64,000 nucleotides of DNA from Anthocerotibacter panamensis C109 (GTDB taxonomy: Bacteria > Cyanobacteriota > Cyanobacteriia > Gloeobacterales > Anthocerotibacteraceae), in contig NZ_CP062698.1 of NCBI RefSeq assembly GCF_018389385.1, forward strand, positions 3,442,667 through 3,506,666, in the 5' to 3' direction. Shown here in pieces: positions 1 to 9,059 of the stretch. Below the pieces are notes generated by a model. The model did no database searches. It was not told the DNA's origin and saw nothing but the letters and a program-made list of their open reading frames with translations. The position numbers and the translations under genes are program-made. Each line of letters opens with the position of its first letter. Positions within the stretch are counted from its first letter, which is position 1.

Positions 1-110
1 GAAGACCCCGCATGCACCCTGCCGCAGCCGCCCCTGAAATTCTGATTGACTACAGAACATACCGTGTCTTTCCTACAGAGCCATTATCGCTAGTCTGGAA
101 GGTGGACCCC

Positions 111-116
111 TATAAT
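111..116 (+). promoter_or_regulatory. candidate -10 box for ssb
   Basis: A perfect TATAAT lies 26 bases before the ssb start codon, in an otherwise mixed-composition leader. No good -35 hexamer sits at 16-18 bp spacing, so this is only a candidate. The transcript would have a very short leader with no clear Shine-Dalgarno sequence. Confidence 0.4.
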
Positions 117-141
117 AATTAAATCTGGCGCAAGTGCAGCA

Positions 142-522
142 ATGGACCTCAATGTAGTGACCCTAGTGGGTCGAGCCGGACGTGACCCGGAAATGAAGTA
201 TGTGGGCTCCGGGGAGAACTATCGCCCGGTGTGCAGTTTGACCCTGGCGGTGGACCGGCTCAAGCGTAAAGGCGATATGAATGAACCTGATTGGTTCAAC
301 TTGGAGATCTGGGGCAAGACAGCAGAGATCGCCGGACAATACGTCAAGAAGGGTAGCTTGATTGGCGTGACCGGCAACTTGATCTTTAACCGTTGGCAGG
401 ACAAACTCTCAGGGGAGGCCAAAGAACGTCCCCTGATCCGGGTAGACCGTCTAGATCTGTTGGGTTCGCGTCGTGACAGTGGCGCGGATGCTCCTGACTT
501 TGGCGATGGGGGCGATTTCTAG
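142..522 (+). CDS. ssb: single-stranded DNA-binding protein
   Basis: This 126-residue protein has the OB-fold pattern of bacterial SSB: an N-terminal strand MDLNVVTLVGRAGRDPEMKY, the central DWFNLEIWGKTAEIAGQYVKKG block and a short acidic tail ending DFGDGGDF. SSB coats single-stranded DNA during replication, repair and recombination, and the acidic tail normally docks partner proteins. It is shorter than the E. coli protein (about 178 aa) because the linker is almost absent, as in many cyanobacterial SSBs. Its stop codon overlaps the GTG start of the next gene by one base, so the two are probably co-translated. The family call is secure; a role as main rather than accessory SSB is not shown. 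Confidence 0.93.
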   Translation: MDLNVVTLVGRAGRDPEMKYVGSGENYRPVCSLTLAVDRLKRKGDMNEPDWFNLEIWGKTAEIAGQYVKKGSLIGVTGNLIFNRWQDKLSGEAKERPLIRVDRLDLLGSRRDSGADAPDFGDGGDF

Positions 523-1163
523 TGAACTTTCTCCAAACCTCTGTCCTGTTGGCAGCGGGGCTTCTGGTCACAGCACAACCGCTTCTGGCGCGCGATCTCC
601 AAAACCTCGGCCAGATCACCCAACTTACCCCTAGCCGCTACTTCCTGCTCAAAGCGGACGGACAGGCTTTTAAAGATGCTAAAGGCGTCGCTTCTGGGGT
701 AATCAGCGAGGGCCGCTATACCAGCCGCTTCACGATTGTCTTTGCCCCGCGCACCGGAACAACTACTCGCCCGACGCTTGCCCTCAACTTCCAGCCGGTA
801 GACCGCACCCACCACCTCTCTAGCGACCGTCAGGTGGCTTCTTTGGAAGTAGACGGGGTTGCCCTGCCCTTCGTGCGTGCTTTTGACAGCTTCGCCTACC
901 GCAATGCAGAGGGTTCCGAGGAGAATCTGCACCTCGTGCTAGAGCCTCTGGCCCTCAAGCGCATCCTGGCTGCTCAAAAAGAAGTCGCAGTAAAAGTCCG
1001 GCTGGAATCTACCCCTTTGGGCATCGGGGGAGAATGCGCCACCACTATTGAGGGCTCGGCTAAACAACGCTCCTGCGGGAATCCCTACACAGGTGTCGTC
1101 TTTGCTGGTCTGCAACTCAAGACGCTCCAGGACTTGCTCAAACCTTATATTGCCGCTGGTTAG
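522..1163 (+). CDS. secreted protein of unknown function
   Basis: The product is 213 residues and starts at a GTG that overlaps the ssb stop codon by one base. Residues 1-23 form a typical signal peptide (hydrophobic core LLAAGLLVTA, cleavage near LLARD), so the mature protein should be periplasmic or outer-membrane associated. The rest is a mixed alpha/beta sequence without a motif I recognise; two cysteines near residues 176 and 187 could form a disulfide. The tight junction with ssb suggests shared transcription, but a secreted protein has no obvious functional link to SSB. Function is unknown. Confidence 0.7.
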   Translation: MNFLQTSVLLAAGLLVTAQPLLARDLQNLGQITQLTPSRYFLLKADGQAFKDAKGVASGVISEGRYTSRFTIVFAPRTGTTTRPTLALNFQPVDRTHHLSSDRQVASLEVDGVALPFVRAFDSFAYRNAEGSEENLHLVLEPLALKRILAAQKEVAVKVRLESTPLGIGGECATTIEGSAKQRSCGNPYTGVVFAGLQLKTLQDLLKPYIAAG

Positions 1164-1198
1164 TCTCAGGGCATACTACAGTAGCTTGGGTCGGTGCT

Positions 1199-1498
1199 GT
1201 GTTGCTTCGTGTTCTTCTTCTTGTGAGTGTCACACTGCTGCTGGGAGCAGGGCTCTTGGCGGTGCGCCTGCGCCGACCTGCTCAGAACCTGCGTGCTAAA
1301 TACGACGCTGCCCTCCAAGCCCTCCAACGCTCCCCCCAAGACCCCCAATGCAAGCAAGAAGCCCTACGCCGCGGACGGGCCTATTACGTGCAACGAGCAG
1401 GCAAAACCATCAGCCGTGAACGTCAATACTCCATTGAAGCGGCCCTCACGCGGGAAGTGGAACGGACGATAGCCGCCGCACCGAAGCCTCGACTGTGA
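1199..1498 (+). CDS. small membrane-anchored protein, unknown function
   Basis: This 99-residue ORF begins at a GTG 35 bases after the secreted protein gene. It starts with one strong transmembrane or signal-anchor segment (residues 2-23, rich in Leu/Val) followed by a basic, helical cytoplasmic-type tail with many Arg, Gln and Ala. No catalytic motif is visible. It lies in the same orientation as the two genes before it and is immediately followed by a tandem repeat. A membrane-anchored helical protein is all that can be said. Confidence 0.5.
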   Translation: MLLRVLLLVSVTLLLGAGLLAVRLRRPAQNLRAKYDAALQALQRSPQDPQCKQEALRRGRAYYVQRAGKTISRERQYSIEAALTREVERTIAAAPKPRL

Positions 1499-1517
1499 CT
1501 GCTCTTGCTGGCCTTAG

Positions 1518-1587
1518 CCCACTGGCCTTAACCCACTGGCCTTAACCCACTGGCCTTAACCCACTGGCCTTAACCCACTGGCCTTAA
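1518..1587. repeat. 14-bp tandem repeat, five exact copies
   Basis: Five contiguous exact copies of CCCACTGGCCTTAA fill positions 1518-1587, with a degenerate partial copy just before. The array lies between two convergent genes, and its last copy supplies the TAA stop codon of the minus-strand pentapeptide gene. The exactness of the copies implies recent slippage expansion. Confidence 0.95.
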
Positions 1588-2267
1588 CCCAAAGGACTGT
1601 TGACGAAAGGGCCGGGGATAAACTCAGGGAGGGGGCGCAAGTGCTCCAGGCTGAGTGCCCCGCGCTGGACAAGGTCCACGCCTGCCCCTGGAGCGAGCCC
1701 CAGGCAGTTGTAGAAATCTGCGTTCTGGACCTGGGTGGCACCGTCAAAGTTGGCGCTACTGAGACGAGAACGGCTTAGGTCCGCCTCACAGAGATTTGCA
1801 CCCTTTAGGTTTACCTCGATCAAGATGGCATCCCGGAGATTGGCCCCGGTTAGGTCTGCGCCTTCCAGGTTCGCGCCACTGAGGTCCGCCCGTGACAGGT
1901 CTGCTCCACGCAGGTTGGCCCCGCTCAACTCCCCGCCGCGCAAGATCACCCGCGAGAGGTCTGCCCCTTCCAGGTTGGCCCCTTTGAGGCAGGCTGCTTC
2001 TAAATTAGCATCGCGCACCTGAGCCCCCTGGAGGTCTGCCCCCTGGAGGTCCGCGCCGATAAGCCATGCCCGGTTGAGGTTAGCCCCAGCGAGACAGGCT
2101 TCCTGGAGATTAGCCAGGACAAAATGGGTGCGCACCAAATCTAGATCGCGGAGGTCTGCCCCCCGCAGATCTGCTCGGAGGAGGTCCGCTTCGTAAAAAT
2201 CCACCTCGCGGGCTTCCCCAGCCTTGATCTTGCCAATCAATACTTCTTTGGTCATCAGACGGTCCAT
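1584..2267 (-). CDS. pentapeptide-repeat protein
   Basis: The 227-residue product is mostly A(D/N)LxG pentapeptide repeats from about residue 25 to 185, which fold as a right-handed quadrilateral beta-helix. An N-terminal helix (TKEVLIGKIKAGEAREVDF) caps it. After the repeats is a non-repeat tail of about 45 residues with NCLGLAPG, resembling the C-terminal cap of cyanobacterial pentapeptide proteins. There is no signal peptide. Such proteins are abundant in cyanobacteria; a few mimic DNA, but most have no known role. The start could be five codons later. The stop codon lies inside the neighbouring tandem repeat, so the exact C terminus may vary between strains. Confidence 0.88.
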   Translation of the reverse strand: MDRLMTKEVLIGKIKAGEAREVDFYEADLLRADLRGADLRDLDLVRTHFVLANLQEACLAGANLNRAWLIGADLQGADLQGAQVRDANLEAACLKGANLEGADLSRVILRGGELSGANLRGADLSRADLSGANLEGADLTGANLRDAILIEVNLKGANLCEADLSRSRLSSANFDGATQVQNADFYNCLGLAPGAGVDLVQRGALSLEHLRPLPEFIPGPFVNSPLG

Positions 2268-2447
2268 AGTTCACGCTCAAGCTGCGGGCGTTGACCAATT
2301 GTACGGTTATCTGCCCAAAGGTTGGTAGTATCTTGCGCCATTTGTCAAGCTGGTGATGTATCCAAAGCAGCACTGCACCGCGCTGGGAATTTGTCCCGAC
2401 TTGGGTGCTGCCGGTACAATCGGGAGGAGTTAGCTGGACCGTATACG

Positions 2448-3020
2448 ATGAAAAAACAGGTGTTGCCCTCCCTTGGAACGTTGACCCTGGCCCTGGCTAT
2501 GACGCTATTGGGCCTTTTTGTCTTCAGTTATTTTGTGAAGACGGGCAACCTCGACATCGATACGAACCTGAGCTTCACGGGCTTTTATTTTGGTTTTTTC
2601 CTGCTGCCAGTGGGGTTAGTTCTCAAGATTACCGAACTCAAACCCGTGCCCCAACTCAGTGCCCCGCCCGCCAATATTGAGCAGTTGCGCACCCAGCAGA
2701 CCCAGATCCAGCAGGACATCCTCCGGGATATCTCGAAGTACGTCTATCTCAAAGCGACCCATATGCAGGACCCCCTACACGCGCTGAAATTGGGCGGGGT
2801 GAAGTCCGACTCAGATCTGCCCAAGCTCATCGGTTACCGCGAAGAAGTATACCAGGGCCGCTACGCGCTCATCCTTCAATTTAGCGCCGACCATGTCCCG
2901 CTCCCGAAGTGGCAGGAGCGCCAGACCAAACTGGATACGTTCTTCGGCAAGGATGTAGCTGTGACCGTCCAGGAAGTAGCCCCCGCGCGCATTGAACTGA
3001 CGCTGGTTCGCAAAGCCTGA
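2448..3020 (+). CDS. DUF2854-family membrane protein
   Basis: I place the start at the ATG at 2448, about 18 bases after GGGAGGAG; the frame is open further upstream but without family-like sequence. The 190-residue product has two hydrophobic helices (about residues 8-30 and 42-60) enclosing a short loop, then ITELKPVP, and a soluble C-terminal domain of about 120 residues. This two-helix hairpin plus KxxELKPVP layout matches the DUF2854 family known in cyanobacteria and plant chloroplasts. Function is not established. It is one of the genes that mark the window as cyanobacterial. Confidence 0.75.
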   Translation: MKKQVLPSLGTLTLALAMTLLGLFVFSYFVKTGNLDIDTNLSFTGFYFGFFLLPVGLVLKITELKPVPQLSAPPANIEQLRTQQTQIQQDILRDISKYVYLKATHMQDPLHALKLGGVKSDSDLPKLIGYREEVYQGRYALILQFSADHVPLPKWQERQTKLDTFFGKDVAVTVQEVAPARIELTLVRKA

Positions 3021-3024
3021 CTCG

Positions 3025-3198
3025 CTACTGTCCACCTTTCCAGACCGCATAGAGGAGCAGGATCAACGCAAGCGGCACGCCAGCCACCAGCCAAACCCAA
3101 TTGGTGACTATCATCGCCACCAGCGTGCCCAAAAGCAGCAGCACAGCCAAGGCCATCAGCCCCCATATGGAGTCGTTGTTCTGGGGTTTTATCTTCAT
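3025..3198 (-). CDS. 57-residue two-helix membrane protein
   Basis: A complete ORF of 57 codons starts at the ATG at 3198 (MKIKPQNNDSIWGLM) and ends with a TAG at 3025. It encodes two transmembrane helices, roughly residues 13-31 and 33-52, with a polar N terminus and the tail WKGGQ. It begins 14 bases downstream of the comF stop codon on the same strand and ends four bases before the convergent DUF2854 gene, so it probably rides on the comF transcript. The clean hydrophobic pattern and tight fit between neighbours argue that it is real. Function is unknown. Confidence 0.6.
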   Translation of the reverse strand: MKIKPQNNDSIWGLMALAVLLLLGTLVAMIVTNWVWLVAGVPLALILLLYAVWKGGQ

Positions 3199-3212
3199 GG
3201 GTTCAATCTACC

Positions 3213-3881
3213 CTATGTCTGGCCCAAAGGACGCGCCACCACCAACGCCGCCACCTGTCGCGCCCCCGCCTCTGTGAGCATCCGAGCCGCCTCCCGAAGC
3301 GTCGCGCCTGTCGTATAAATATCATCCACCAATAAAATATCGCGCCCCCGGACTACCGGACGAGCCCGAAACGCCCCCTGAATATTCGCCGCTCGCTCTT
3401 GGGGATTGAGACTGAATTGAGCCTGTGTAGCCCGGACGCGCTCCAGCCAATGAGGGAGGTGCGGATAGCGGACCCAGCGCGCGAAAGTGTTGGAAATTTC
3501 CTCAGCTTGATTGTAGCCCCGCGTTTGGAGCCGCTCTTGCGATAGCGGAATCGGGACTACATGCCAGGGAGTATACTCCGACTGCCGTTCAGGCAAATCC
3601 TGCCACCAGGCAGCTATGATCTCCCCGAAGATCCCACCCCATTCATAAGCCCTGTCATACTTGAGCTGGTACAAAGCTCGCTCCACTTCACCCGTATACG
3701 CCCCCCAAGCCCAGACCCGCAAGGGCACCCGAGCAACCAACCCCTGAGCCCGTTGCCAGTGGGTCAGCCCCTGACGACAGCGAGTACATAGACGCTGCTC
3801 AGCGCGACGAGTGCAGGACACACAGGTAAGGGGGGCAAGCCACTTGAGTGGGTTGAGTTGGTCAAGGAGGATCGAGGGCAT
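3213..3881 (-). CDS. comF: ComF-family phosphoribosyltransferase-like protein
   Basis: The 222-residue product has an N-terminal zinc ribbon (CVSC and CTRC pairs) and a C-terminal type I phosphoribosyltransferase fold with the PRPP-binding signature RDILLVDDIYTTGATL. ComF proteins are linked to natural competence and DNA handling. The frame is open 60 codons further upstream (to 4061), but that extension is polar and unlike the family, whose members begin shortly before the zinc ribbon; the ATG at 3881 (MPSILLDQL) is preferred. A comEC gene occurs later in the window, so at least two competence-associated functions are present. Confidence 0.85.
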   Translation of the reverse strand: MPSILLDQLNPLKWLAPLTCVSCTRRAEQRLCTRCRQGLTHWQRAQGLVARVPLRVWAWGAYTGEVERALYQLKYDRAYEWGGIFGEIIAAWWQDLPERQSEYTPWHVVPIPLSQERLQTRGYNQAEEISNTFARWVRYPHLPHWLERVRATQAQFSLNPQERAANIQGAFRARPVVRGRDILLVDDIYTTGATLREAARMLTEAGARQVAALVVARPLGQT

Positions 3882-4100
3882 AGGGAGTTTTTCTGGTTGG
3901 GCGTGGTCTTCTTTAGAATCCTTGTCCTGCGCTTGAAACTCCGTGATCCCGGTCGTAGCCTCGGCGTGATCTCCGACACAGGCATTCCCCGTGAGCCTCC
4001 ATAAGATAGAAAATTGCTTGCGGATAATGGAAGAATTTGGGAGGGTGGCAGGGAGTGGCATAGAATACTAAGCTAGGAACACAAATCCATAAGCGTCTCC

Positions 4101-5021
4101 ATGGCCTACCGCGATTACTACAGCACCTTGGGTGTCTCTACGACGGCTAACGAACAAGAAATTAAATCCGCCTACCGCAAACTAGCCCGTCAGCTACACC
4201 CAGACCTCAATCCGGGGGATAAAAAGGCCGAGGAGCGCTTCAAAGAAGTCAACGAGGCCTACGAAATCCTGTCCGACCCCGACAAGCGCAAGCAGTACGA
4301 CCTCTATGGTCGGTGGCAGCAACAGGCAGGAGCCCGTACCGCCACCGCTGCCCCCCCGTCCAGTGGCGTTGGTGGCGTTGGGGATTTTGACTTTTCCAAC
4401 TTCGGGAATTTTGAAGAATTTATCGATTTTCTTATGGGGAGCCGTCGTGGTGCAGAAGGGGCTCCTAGGAGTGGCAGTGGGCCAGTCCGGGGTGAAAACA
4501 TCGAGATGAGTGCAGAACTCACGCTTGAAGAAGCCTTTCAAGGGGTCCGCAAACGCTACCGTACCAGTGCCGGGAAAACCATTGAGGTCAACTTCCCCGC
4601 CGGAGTCCGTACTGATTCTAAAGTCCGAGTTGCTGGAGAAGGGCGAGATAGCGTTAGGGGTGGCGCTGCGGGCGACCTGATTCTCACCGTAAAACTTGCT
4701 GCTCATCCCTACTTCACAGTCGAAGGCGATGATCTGCTGCTCGATCTGCCCCTCACCCCCGCCGAGGCAGTGTTAGGAGCCCAGGTAGAGGTGCCGACCC
4801 TGGAGGGCAAAGTCCGCCTCAATATCCCCAAAGGCACCACCGCCGGACGCACCCTCCGCTTGGCAGGTAAGGGCATGAAACGCAGCAAGGGTAGCGGGCG
4901 GGGTGACCAATTGGTCAAAGTCCGCATTGAAGTCCCCGCCCACCCCAGCGGACAAGAGCGCGAACTCTACGAGAAGCTTGCCGAAGTCGAAGCGCATAGC
5001 TTACGCAGCCATCTGGTTTGA
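4101..5021 (+). CDS. DnaJ/CbpA-type co-chaperone
   Basis: The 306-residue product starts with a complete J-domain (residues 4-70) carrying the HPD motif in RQLHPDLNPG, which stimulates DnaK ATPase. A low-complexity linker rich in Gly, Ala and Phe follows, then two beta-sandwich peptide-binding domains (EMSAELTLEEAFQG onward). The cysteine-rich zinc-finger domain of classical DnaJ is missing, making this a type II (CbpA-like) Hsp40. It ends two bases before the convergent transglutaminase-like gene. Confidence 0.92.
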   Translation: MAYRDYYSTLGVSTTANEQEIKSAYRKLARQLHPDLNPGDKKAEERFKEVNEAYEILSDPDKRKQYDLYGRWQQQAGARTATAAPPSSGVGGVGDFDFSNFGNFEEFIDFLMGSRRGAEGAPRSGSGPVRGENIEMSAELTLEEAFQGVRKRYRTSAGKTIEVNFPAGVRTDSKVRVAGEGRDSVRGGAAGDLILTVKLAAHPYFTVEGDDLLLDLPLTPAEAVLGAQVEVPTLEGKVRLNIPKGTTAGRTLRLAGKGMKRSKGSGRGDQLVKVRIEVPAHPSGQERELYEKLAEVEAHSLRSHLV

Positions 5022-5022
5022 G

Positions 5023-5862
5023 CTAATCCAAGGCTGTCAGTATGGGAGTCTCAGGCGCAATAAAGGCAGGGGCGACCGCTCCGCTGACCCAGTGACTCCA
5101 CACCTCCATGTGTTCCAAGGTGACCTTGCCAAAGAGATTGGCAAAAGACGTATCTGCTGCATCGCGCCCCACGGCAATCGGTACAAAACTTCCGCGGGGA
5201 GCCTTTTGGGTTGCATCCAAAAGATACCAGCCCCCGTCTAGATAAGCTTCGAAGTAGGCATGGAAATCCTGCGGGTCAAGCTTGTAGGCATAGCCCGCCA
5301 CAAAACGCGCCGGGATTCCCAGAGCGCGGCAGAAGGCAATCCCTAAATGGGCGAAGTCGCGGCAGACCCCAGACGCTGCGATTAGCGTGTCTGTCGCTGT
5401 GGTGTTCAGGTCACTACTGCCTGCAAGATAGTAGATATGGTCATAGATCCAGGTACAGACCGCCAACACCTGTTCATAACCAGCAGAGAATCTTCCAAAA
5501 AGTTCCTGAGACAACCGCTGCATCCGGTCGCAAGGGCAGTAGCGACTCGGATACAAGAAGGGCAAGACTGCCGTCGGGAGGTCGCCCGGTTCTACCTGAC
5601 TCGGGTGCACGCTCTTTTTAGCCATCAGCTCCACCTGCATCAGAGCCTGATAGCTCACCTGCAAGCCGCTATCCCTAGCCTTGAGGCGCACCAGACGATT
5701 TCCAAAAGAGTCCAAGAAACATTCATAGTGAAGCGGGGGGACGCAGGCTAAGCACTCGTTGAGAATACGCTGTCTACCCCCATTGCGGGGACGCACCGCA
5801 AAAATCAGCGTTGCAGGTCCGATGCACTGATAGTCCAACGTACATCCGACATTGAGTTCCAT
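5023..5862 (-). CDS. transglutaminase-like cysteine protease family protein
   Basis: The product (279 residues from the ATG at 5862) has the bacterial transglutaminase-like N-terminal beta domain, beginning MELNVGCTLDYQC, followed by the papain-like core. The catalytic triad is visible: Cys in SGVCRDFAHLG, His in DFHAYFEAYLDGGW and Asp in YLLDATQKAPR. Members of this family are cytoplasmic or secreted peptidases or amidases of mostly unknown substrate; no signal peptide is seen here. A longer reading from 5913 adds 17 residues that do not fit the family. The gene ends two bases from the convergent dnaJ-type gene. Confidence 0.82.
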   Translation of the reverse strand: MELNVGCTLDYQCIGPATLIFAVRPRNGGRQRILNECLACVPPLHYECFLDSFGNRLVRLKARDSGLQVSYQALMQVELMAKKSVHPSQVEPGDLPTAVLPFLYPSRYCPCDRMQRLSQELFGRFSAGYEQVLAVCTWIYDHIYYLAGSSDLNTTATDTLIAASGVCRDFAHLGIAFCRALGIPARFVAGYAYKLDPQDFHAYFEAYLDGGWYLLDATQKAPRGSFVPIAVGRDAADTSFANLFGKVTLEHMEVWSHWVSGAVAPAFIAPETPILTALD

Positions 5863-6093
5863 CGCGCAAAACCGGTACTTTTTTACTTTGGCAGTCCGTC
5901 CCGGTTCTAGCATCGTTCTTGGGATAGGGGGTGACCCTGAAGCCCAAACGCTGGGGAGGCTGTGGGGAATTTGCTGGAGGTCAGCGCTCCTGTGCGAGGT
6001 CGGCTAAAAAGGGCTTAAATCTCTGAAAAAGCCGTCCGCTAGCCTTTTGAGAACAATCACTAGAACTCCTTCTAAGCTTGGCTTGTCACCGCT

Positions 6094-6930
6094 TCAGTCC
6101 ACTGCGTGGGCGTAGCGGTTGTAGAGGAAGTCGAGGGCGTAGTTGCGCAGTTGGTAGTACTCGGGGTCTTCCATGATGCGGGTGCGGTCGCGGGGGCGGG
6201 CAAAGGGGATCGTCAAGACCTCCCCGATCTGCGCCGCAGGGCCATTGGTCATCATTACAAGCCGATCTGCGAGAAAGAGCGCTTCGTCGATGTCATGGGT
6301 GATCATCAAGACGGTGCTGCGTACATCCTGCCAGATCTTGAGCAACTCCTCCTGAAGCTCCTGCTTGGTAATGGCATCGAGGGCACCAAAAGGTTCATCT
6401 AGGATCAGTACTTCGGGGCGGATGGCAAGCGCACGGGCAATCGAGACCCGCTGTTTCATCCCCCCCGAGAGTTGACCAGGTTTTTTATGGGCGGCATCCG
6501 TCAGACCGACCAAGGCGAGATGTTCCTGGGCGATGGCGGTCTTTTGGGCCTTGGTCTTGTTCGTGTGGACCGAATCCACGGCGAGGTAAATATTTTCCAG
6601 GGCGGTGAGCCAAGGCAGGAGCGCGTAGCCCTGAAAAACCACCATCCGGTCGGGTCCGGGTTGGGTGATGGGTTGTGTGCGCAGGCGCACGGAGCCTTCC
6701 GTGGGTGTCTGGAACCCAGCGACCATATTGAGCAGGGTGGTCTTGCCGCAGCCGGAGTGACCGATGAGGCAGATAAATTCTCCCTCCTGGACTGTTAGGT
6801 TCACGTCCTGGAGCACAGTGTAGGGGCCTTTGGGCGTGGGATAGACTTTAGAGACACCTTCAAGGGCTAGAAAGGGCGTGGCAGTTGCATTCATGGTGGG
6901 TGCAGTTTTTGGGTTAGTGGAAGTTTTCAT
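6094..6930 (-). CDS. nrtD: nitrate/bicarbonate-type ABC transporter ATPase (NrtD-like)
   Basis: This 278-residue ATPase has a Walker A motif GHSGCGKTT, signature LSGGMKQR, Walker [13 protein letters not shown] and the switch histidine in MITHDIDEAL. It lacks the extra C-terminal domain of NrtC, so it matches NrtD, the second, unfused ATPase of cyanobacterial nitrate (Nrt) and bicarbonate (Cmp) transporters. It is the last gene of the minus-strand operon, starting 27 bases after nrtC stops. The start could also be at 6894. The substrate is set by the binding protein and cannot be read from this subunit. Confidence 0.88.
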   Translation of the reverse strand: MKTSTNPKTAPTMNATATPFLALEGVSKVYPTPKGPYTVLQDVNLTVQEGEFICLIGHSGCGKTTLLNMVAGFQTPTEGSVRLRTQPITQPGPDRMVVFQGYALLPWLTALENIYLAVDSVHTNKTKAQKTAIAQEHLALVGLTDAAHKKPGQLSGGMKQRVSIARALAIRPEVLILDEPFGALDAITKQELQEELLKIWQDVRSTVLMITHDIDEALFLADRLVMMTNGPAAQIGEVLTIPFARPRDRTRIMEDPEYYQLRNYALDFLYNRYAHAVD

Positions 6931-6957
6931 GGTGTTAGGTCCGCAAAAAGGGGTGGG

Positions 6958-8967
6958 TCAGGCGTTGCCCCAAGCTTGGGCGGTGGGATTGGGCAGCACG
7001 ACATCGGCGATATAGACTTCGTGCTTGACCGGCAGGCTGTTGAGGTAGGCGATGGGGTCGTCGCTGTTGAAAGGTACGCCATCAAAAAGTTGAATTGAAC
7101 TGCGGCGGTAGCTCACGTCCAAGCCCAATTCGCGGGCGGCGGTGCTGTAGTCGTTGACCCGGCAGACGCGCTCCAAAATTTCCACCCAGTTACGCGGAAA
7201 GGGAACATTGCCCCAACGGGCCATCTGGGTCATGATCCAGAGTTGTTCGGTGCGGCTCGGACGGTTGAGCCCGCTCCCATAAAACTGGTGGTGGGCATAC
7301 TGGTGGGCTTGATTCCCCAGGGCACTCAGGGCGGGGTCGTTGTCGGAGAACTGGATGTAATGGGGGTCGGTGCCCAGGTAGGCGGGCTGGCAGAGGATCT
7401 GGCGGATCTCCTCGCTGTGGGCGGGGTCGGCGCAAAACTGACAGGCTTCTAAAAGCGCTTTGATCAGGGCGAGATGGGTATTGGGATAGGCCAGCGCCCA
7501 GGCTTCCTGCACCCCCAGCACTTTGCCGGGATGCCCGAGCCAGATGTCCAGGTCGGTAGCGATAGTATAGCCACTGCCCTCCAGGTTGGCGCGGATGTTC
7601 CAGGGCTCGCCGACACAGTAGCCGTCGATATTCCCCGACTGGAGGTTAGAGACCATTTGAGCCGGTGGGATCACAGTCAGGTCCACGTCTTTGTCCGGGT
7701 CAATGCCCGCCGCCGCGAGCCAATAGCGCAAGAGGAGATTGTGCATCGAGGCGGGATGGACCATGCCCAGGGTATGGCGCTGGTTGGGTGTGGCTTGGAG
7801 GTATTGTTTGAAATCGTTTAGGGTCTGAATTCCGTGCTCCTCGAAGCGTTTAGCGAAGGTGATCGCGTTGCCGTTGCGCGAGAGGGTCAAGGACGTGACG
7901 ACGGGCAAGGGCTTGTCCTCTACCCCGCCCAAGGTGAACCAAAGCGGCATCCCGGCGGGCATCTGTGCGGCATCGAGGAAACCGCCCACCATGCCATCGG
8001 TGACCGCCCGCCAGTTGGGTTCGCGCACCAGGGTCACCCGATCCAGGCCATGCTTGGCAAAGAAGCCCTTCTCTTGGGCGATGACCAGCGGGGCGCAAGC
8101 GGTCAAGGGCAAGTAGCCGATGTCCAGATTGACCTTCTCCAGACCATGGCGTCCGATGGCTCCTTGCTGACGGGCACGCATTTTTTTGACCCGCTTCTGC
8201 TGGTCAAGAAAGTAAAGAATTTCACTCCTCAAACTGTAGTAGCTCGGGTGATTGACCACTTCCATACGCTTGCGCGGGCGGGGGATCGGCACTTCCAGAA
8301 TTTGCCCAATTTTGGAGGCTGGGCCGTTGGTGAGCATCACCACCCGGTCTGAGAGTAAGAGCGCTTCGTCTACATCATGGGTGACCATCAAACAGGTGGC
8401 CTGAGTATCCTCACAAATCTGCATGAGCTGTTCTTGCAAGTTCCCCCGCGTCAGAGCATCCAAGGCTCCAAACGGTTCATCGAGCAGCAACAGTTTGGGC
8501 CGGATCGCAAGAGCACGGGCGATGGCGACCCGCTGCTTCATCCCGCCTGAGAGTTCGGCGGGGCGTTTGTCAATGGCGGCTTTGAGCCCGACTAATTGGA
8601 TATGCTCCTGAATGACTGCGTGCCGTTCTGCTTTAGAAAGGGTCGTGAGCACTTCATCGACGGCGAGGGCAATATTTTCGTAGACCGTGAGCCAGGGCAG
8701 GAGTGAATAGTTTTGGAAGACCACCATCCGGTCCGGCCCCGGTCGGGTGATGGGCTGCCCGGAGAGGACGGCTACTCCCTGAGTCGGGTTGTCGAGGCCC
8801 GCGACAATATTCAGAAGCGTCGATTTGCCGCAACCGGAGTGACCGACCAGCGAGATAAATTCGCCCTTTTGGATCGTGAGGCCGATGTTTTTGAGCGCTA
8901 CGTAGGTATTCCCGTCGGGTAGCGGGAAGATTTTATCGACTTGGTCAATTGCGACAAAGGCAGTCAT
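6958..8967 (-). CDS. nrtC: NrtC-like ATPase fused to a substrate-binding-protein-like domain
   Basis: The start is set at the ATG at 8967, preceded by GAGGA; the frame is open to 9015. The 669-residue product is an ABC ATPase (Walker [30 protein letters not shown]) for about 260 residues, then a linker, then a domain of about 390 residues resembling NrtA itself ([32 protein letters not shown]). That fusion is diagnostic for NrtC/CmpC of cyanobacteria, where the extra domain senses or regulates transport. It lies between the carbonic anhydrase gene and nrtD. Confidence 0.92.
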   Translation of the reverse strand: MTAFVAIDQVDKIFPLPDGNTYVALKNIGLTIQKGEFISLVGHSGCGKSTLLNIVAGLDNPTQGVAVLSGQPITRPGPDRMVVFQNYSLLPWLTVYENIALAVDEVLTTLSKAERHAVIQEHIQLVGLKAAIDKRPAELSGGMKQRVAIARALAIRPKLLLLDEPFGALDALTRGNLQEQLMQICEDTQATCLMVTHDVDEALLLSDRVVMLTNGPASKIGQILEVPIPRPRKRMEVVNHPSYYSLRSEILYFLDQQKRVKKMRARQQGAIGRHGLEKVNLDIGYLPLTACAPLVIAQEKGFFAKHGLDRVTLVREPNWRAVTDGMVGGFLDAAQMPAGMPLWFTLGGVEDKPLPVVTSLTLSRNGNAITFAKRFEEHGIQTLNDFKQYLQATPNQRHTLGMVHPASMHNLLLRYWLAAAGIDPDKDVDLTVIPPAQMVSNLQSGNIDGYCVGEPWNIRANLEGSGYTIATDLDIWLGHPGKVLGVQEAWALAYPNTHLALIKALLEACQFCADPAHSEEIRQILCQPAYLGTDPHYIQFSDNDPALSALGNQAHQYAHHQFYGSGLNRPSRTEQLWIMTQMARWGNVPFPRNWVEILERVCRVNDYSTAARELGLDVSYRRSSIQLFDGVPFNSDDPIAYLNSLPVKHEVYIADVVLPNPTAQAWGNA

Positions 8968-9059
8968 AGGGGTTTCCTCACTAGGTGGGTGGTTTTTTAG
9001 AGGAGACCCCCTCAAAGATGAGATGAGGGGGTAGCTGAGCTAGAACAGGGGATTGGGGA

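Noticed and set aside
6022-6050. AAAAG/CTTTT stem as terminator after nrtD
   Set aside because: Only five outer pairs with a mismatch inside; too weak to report as a terminator.
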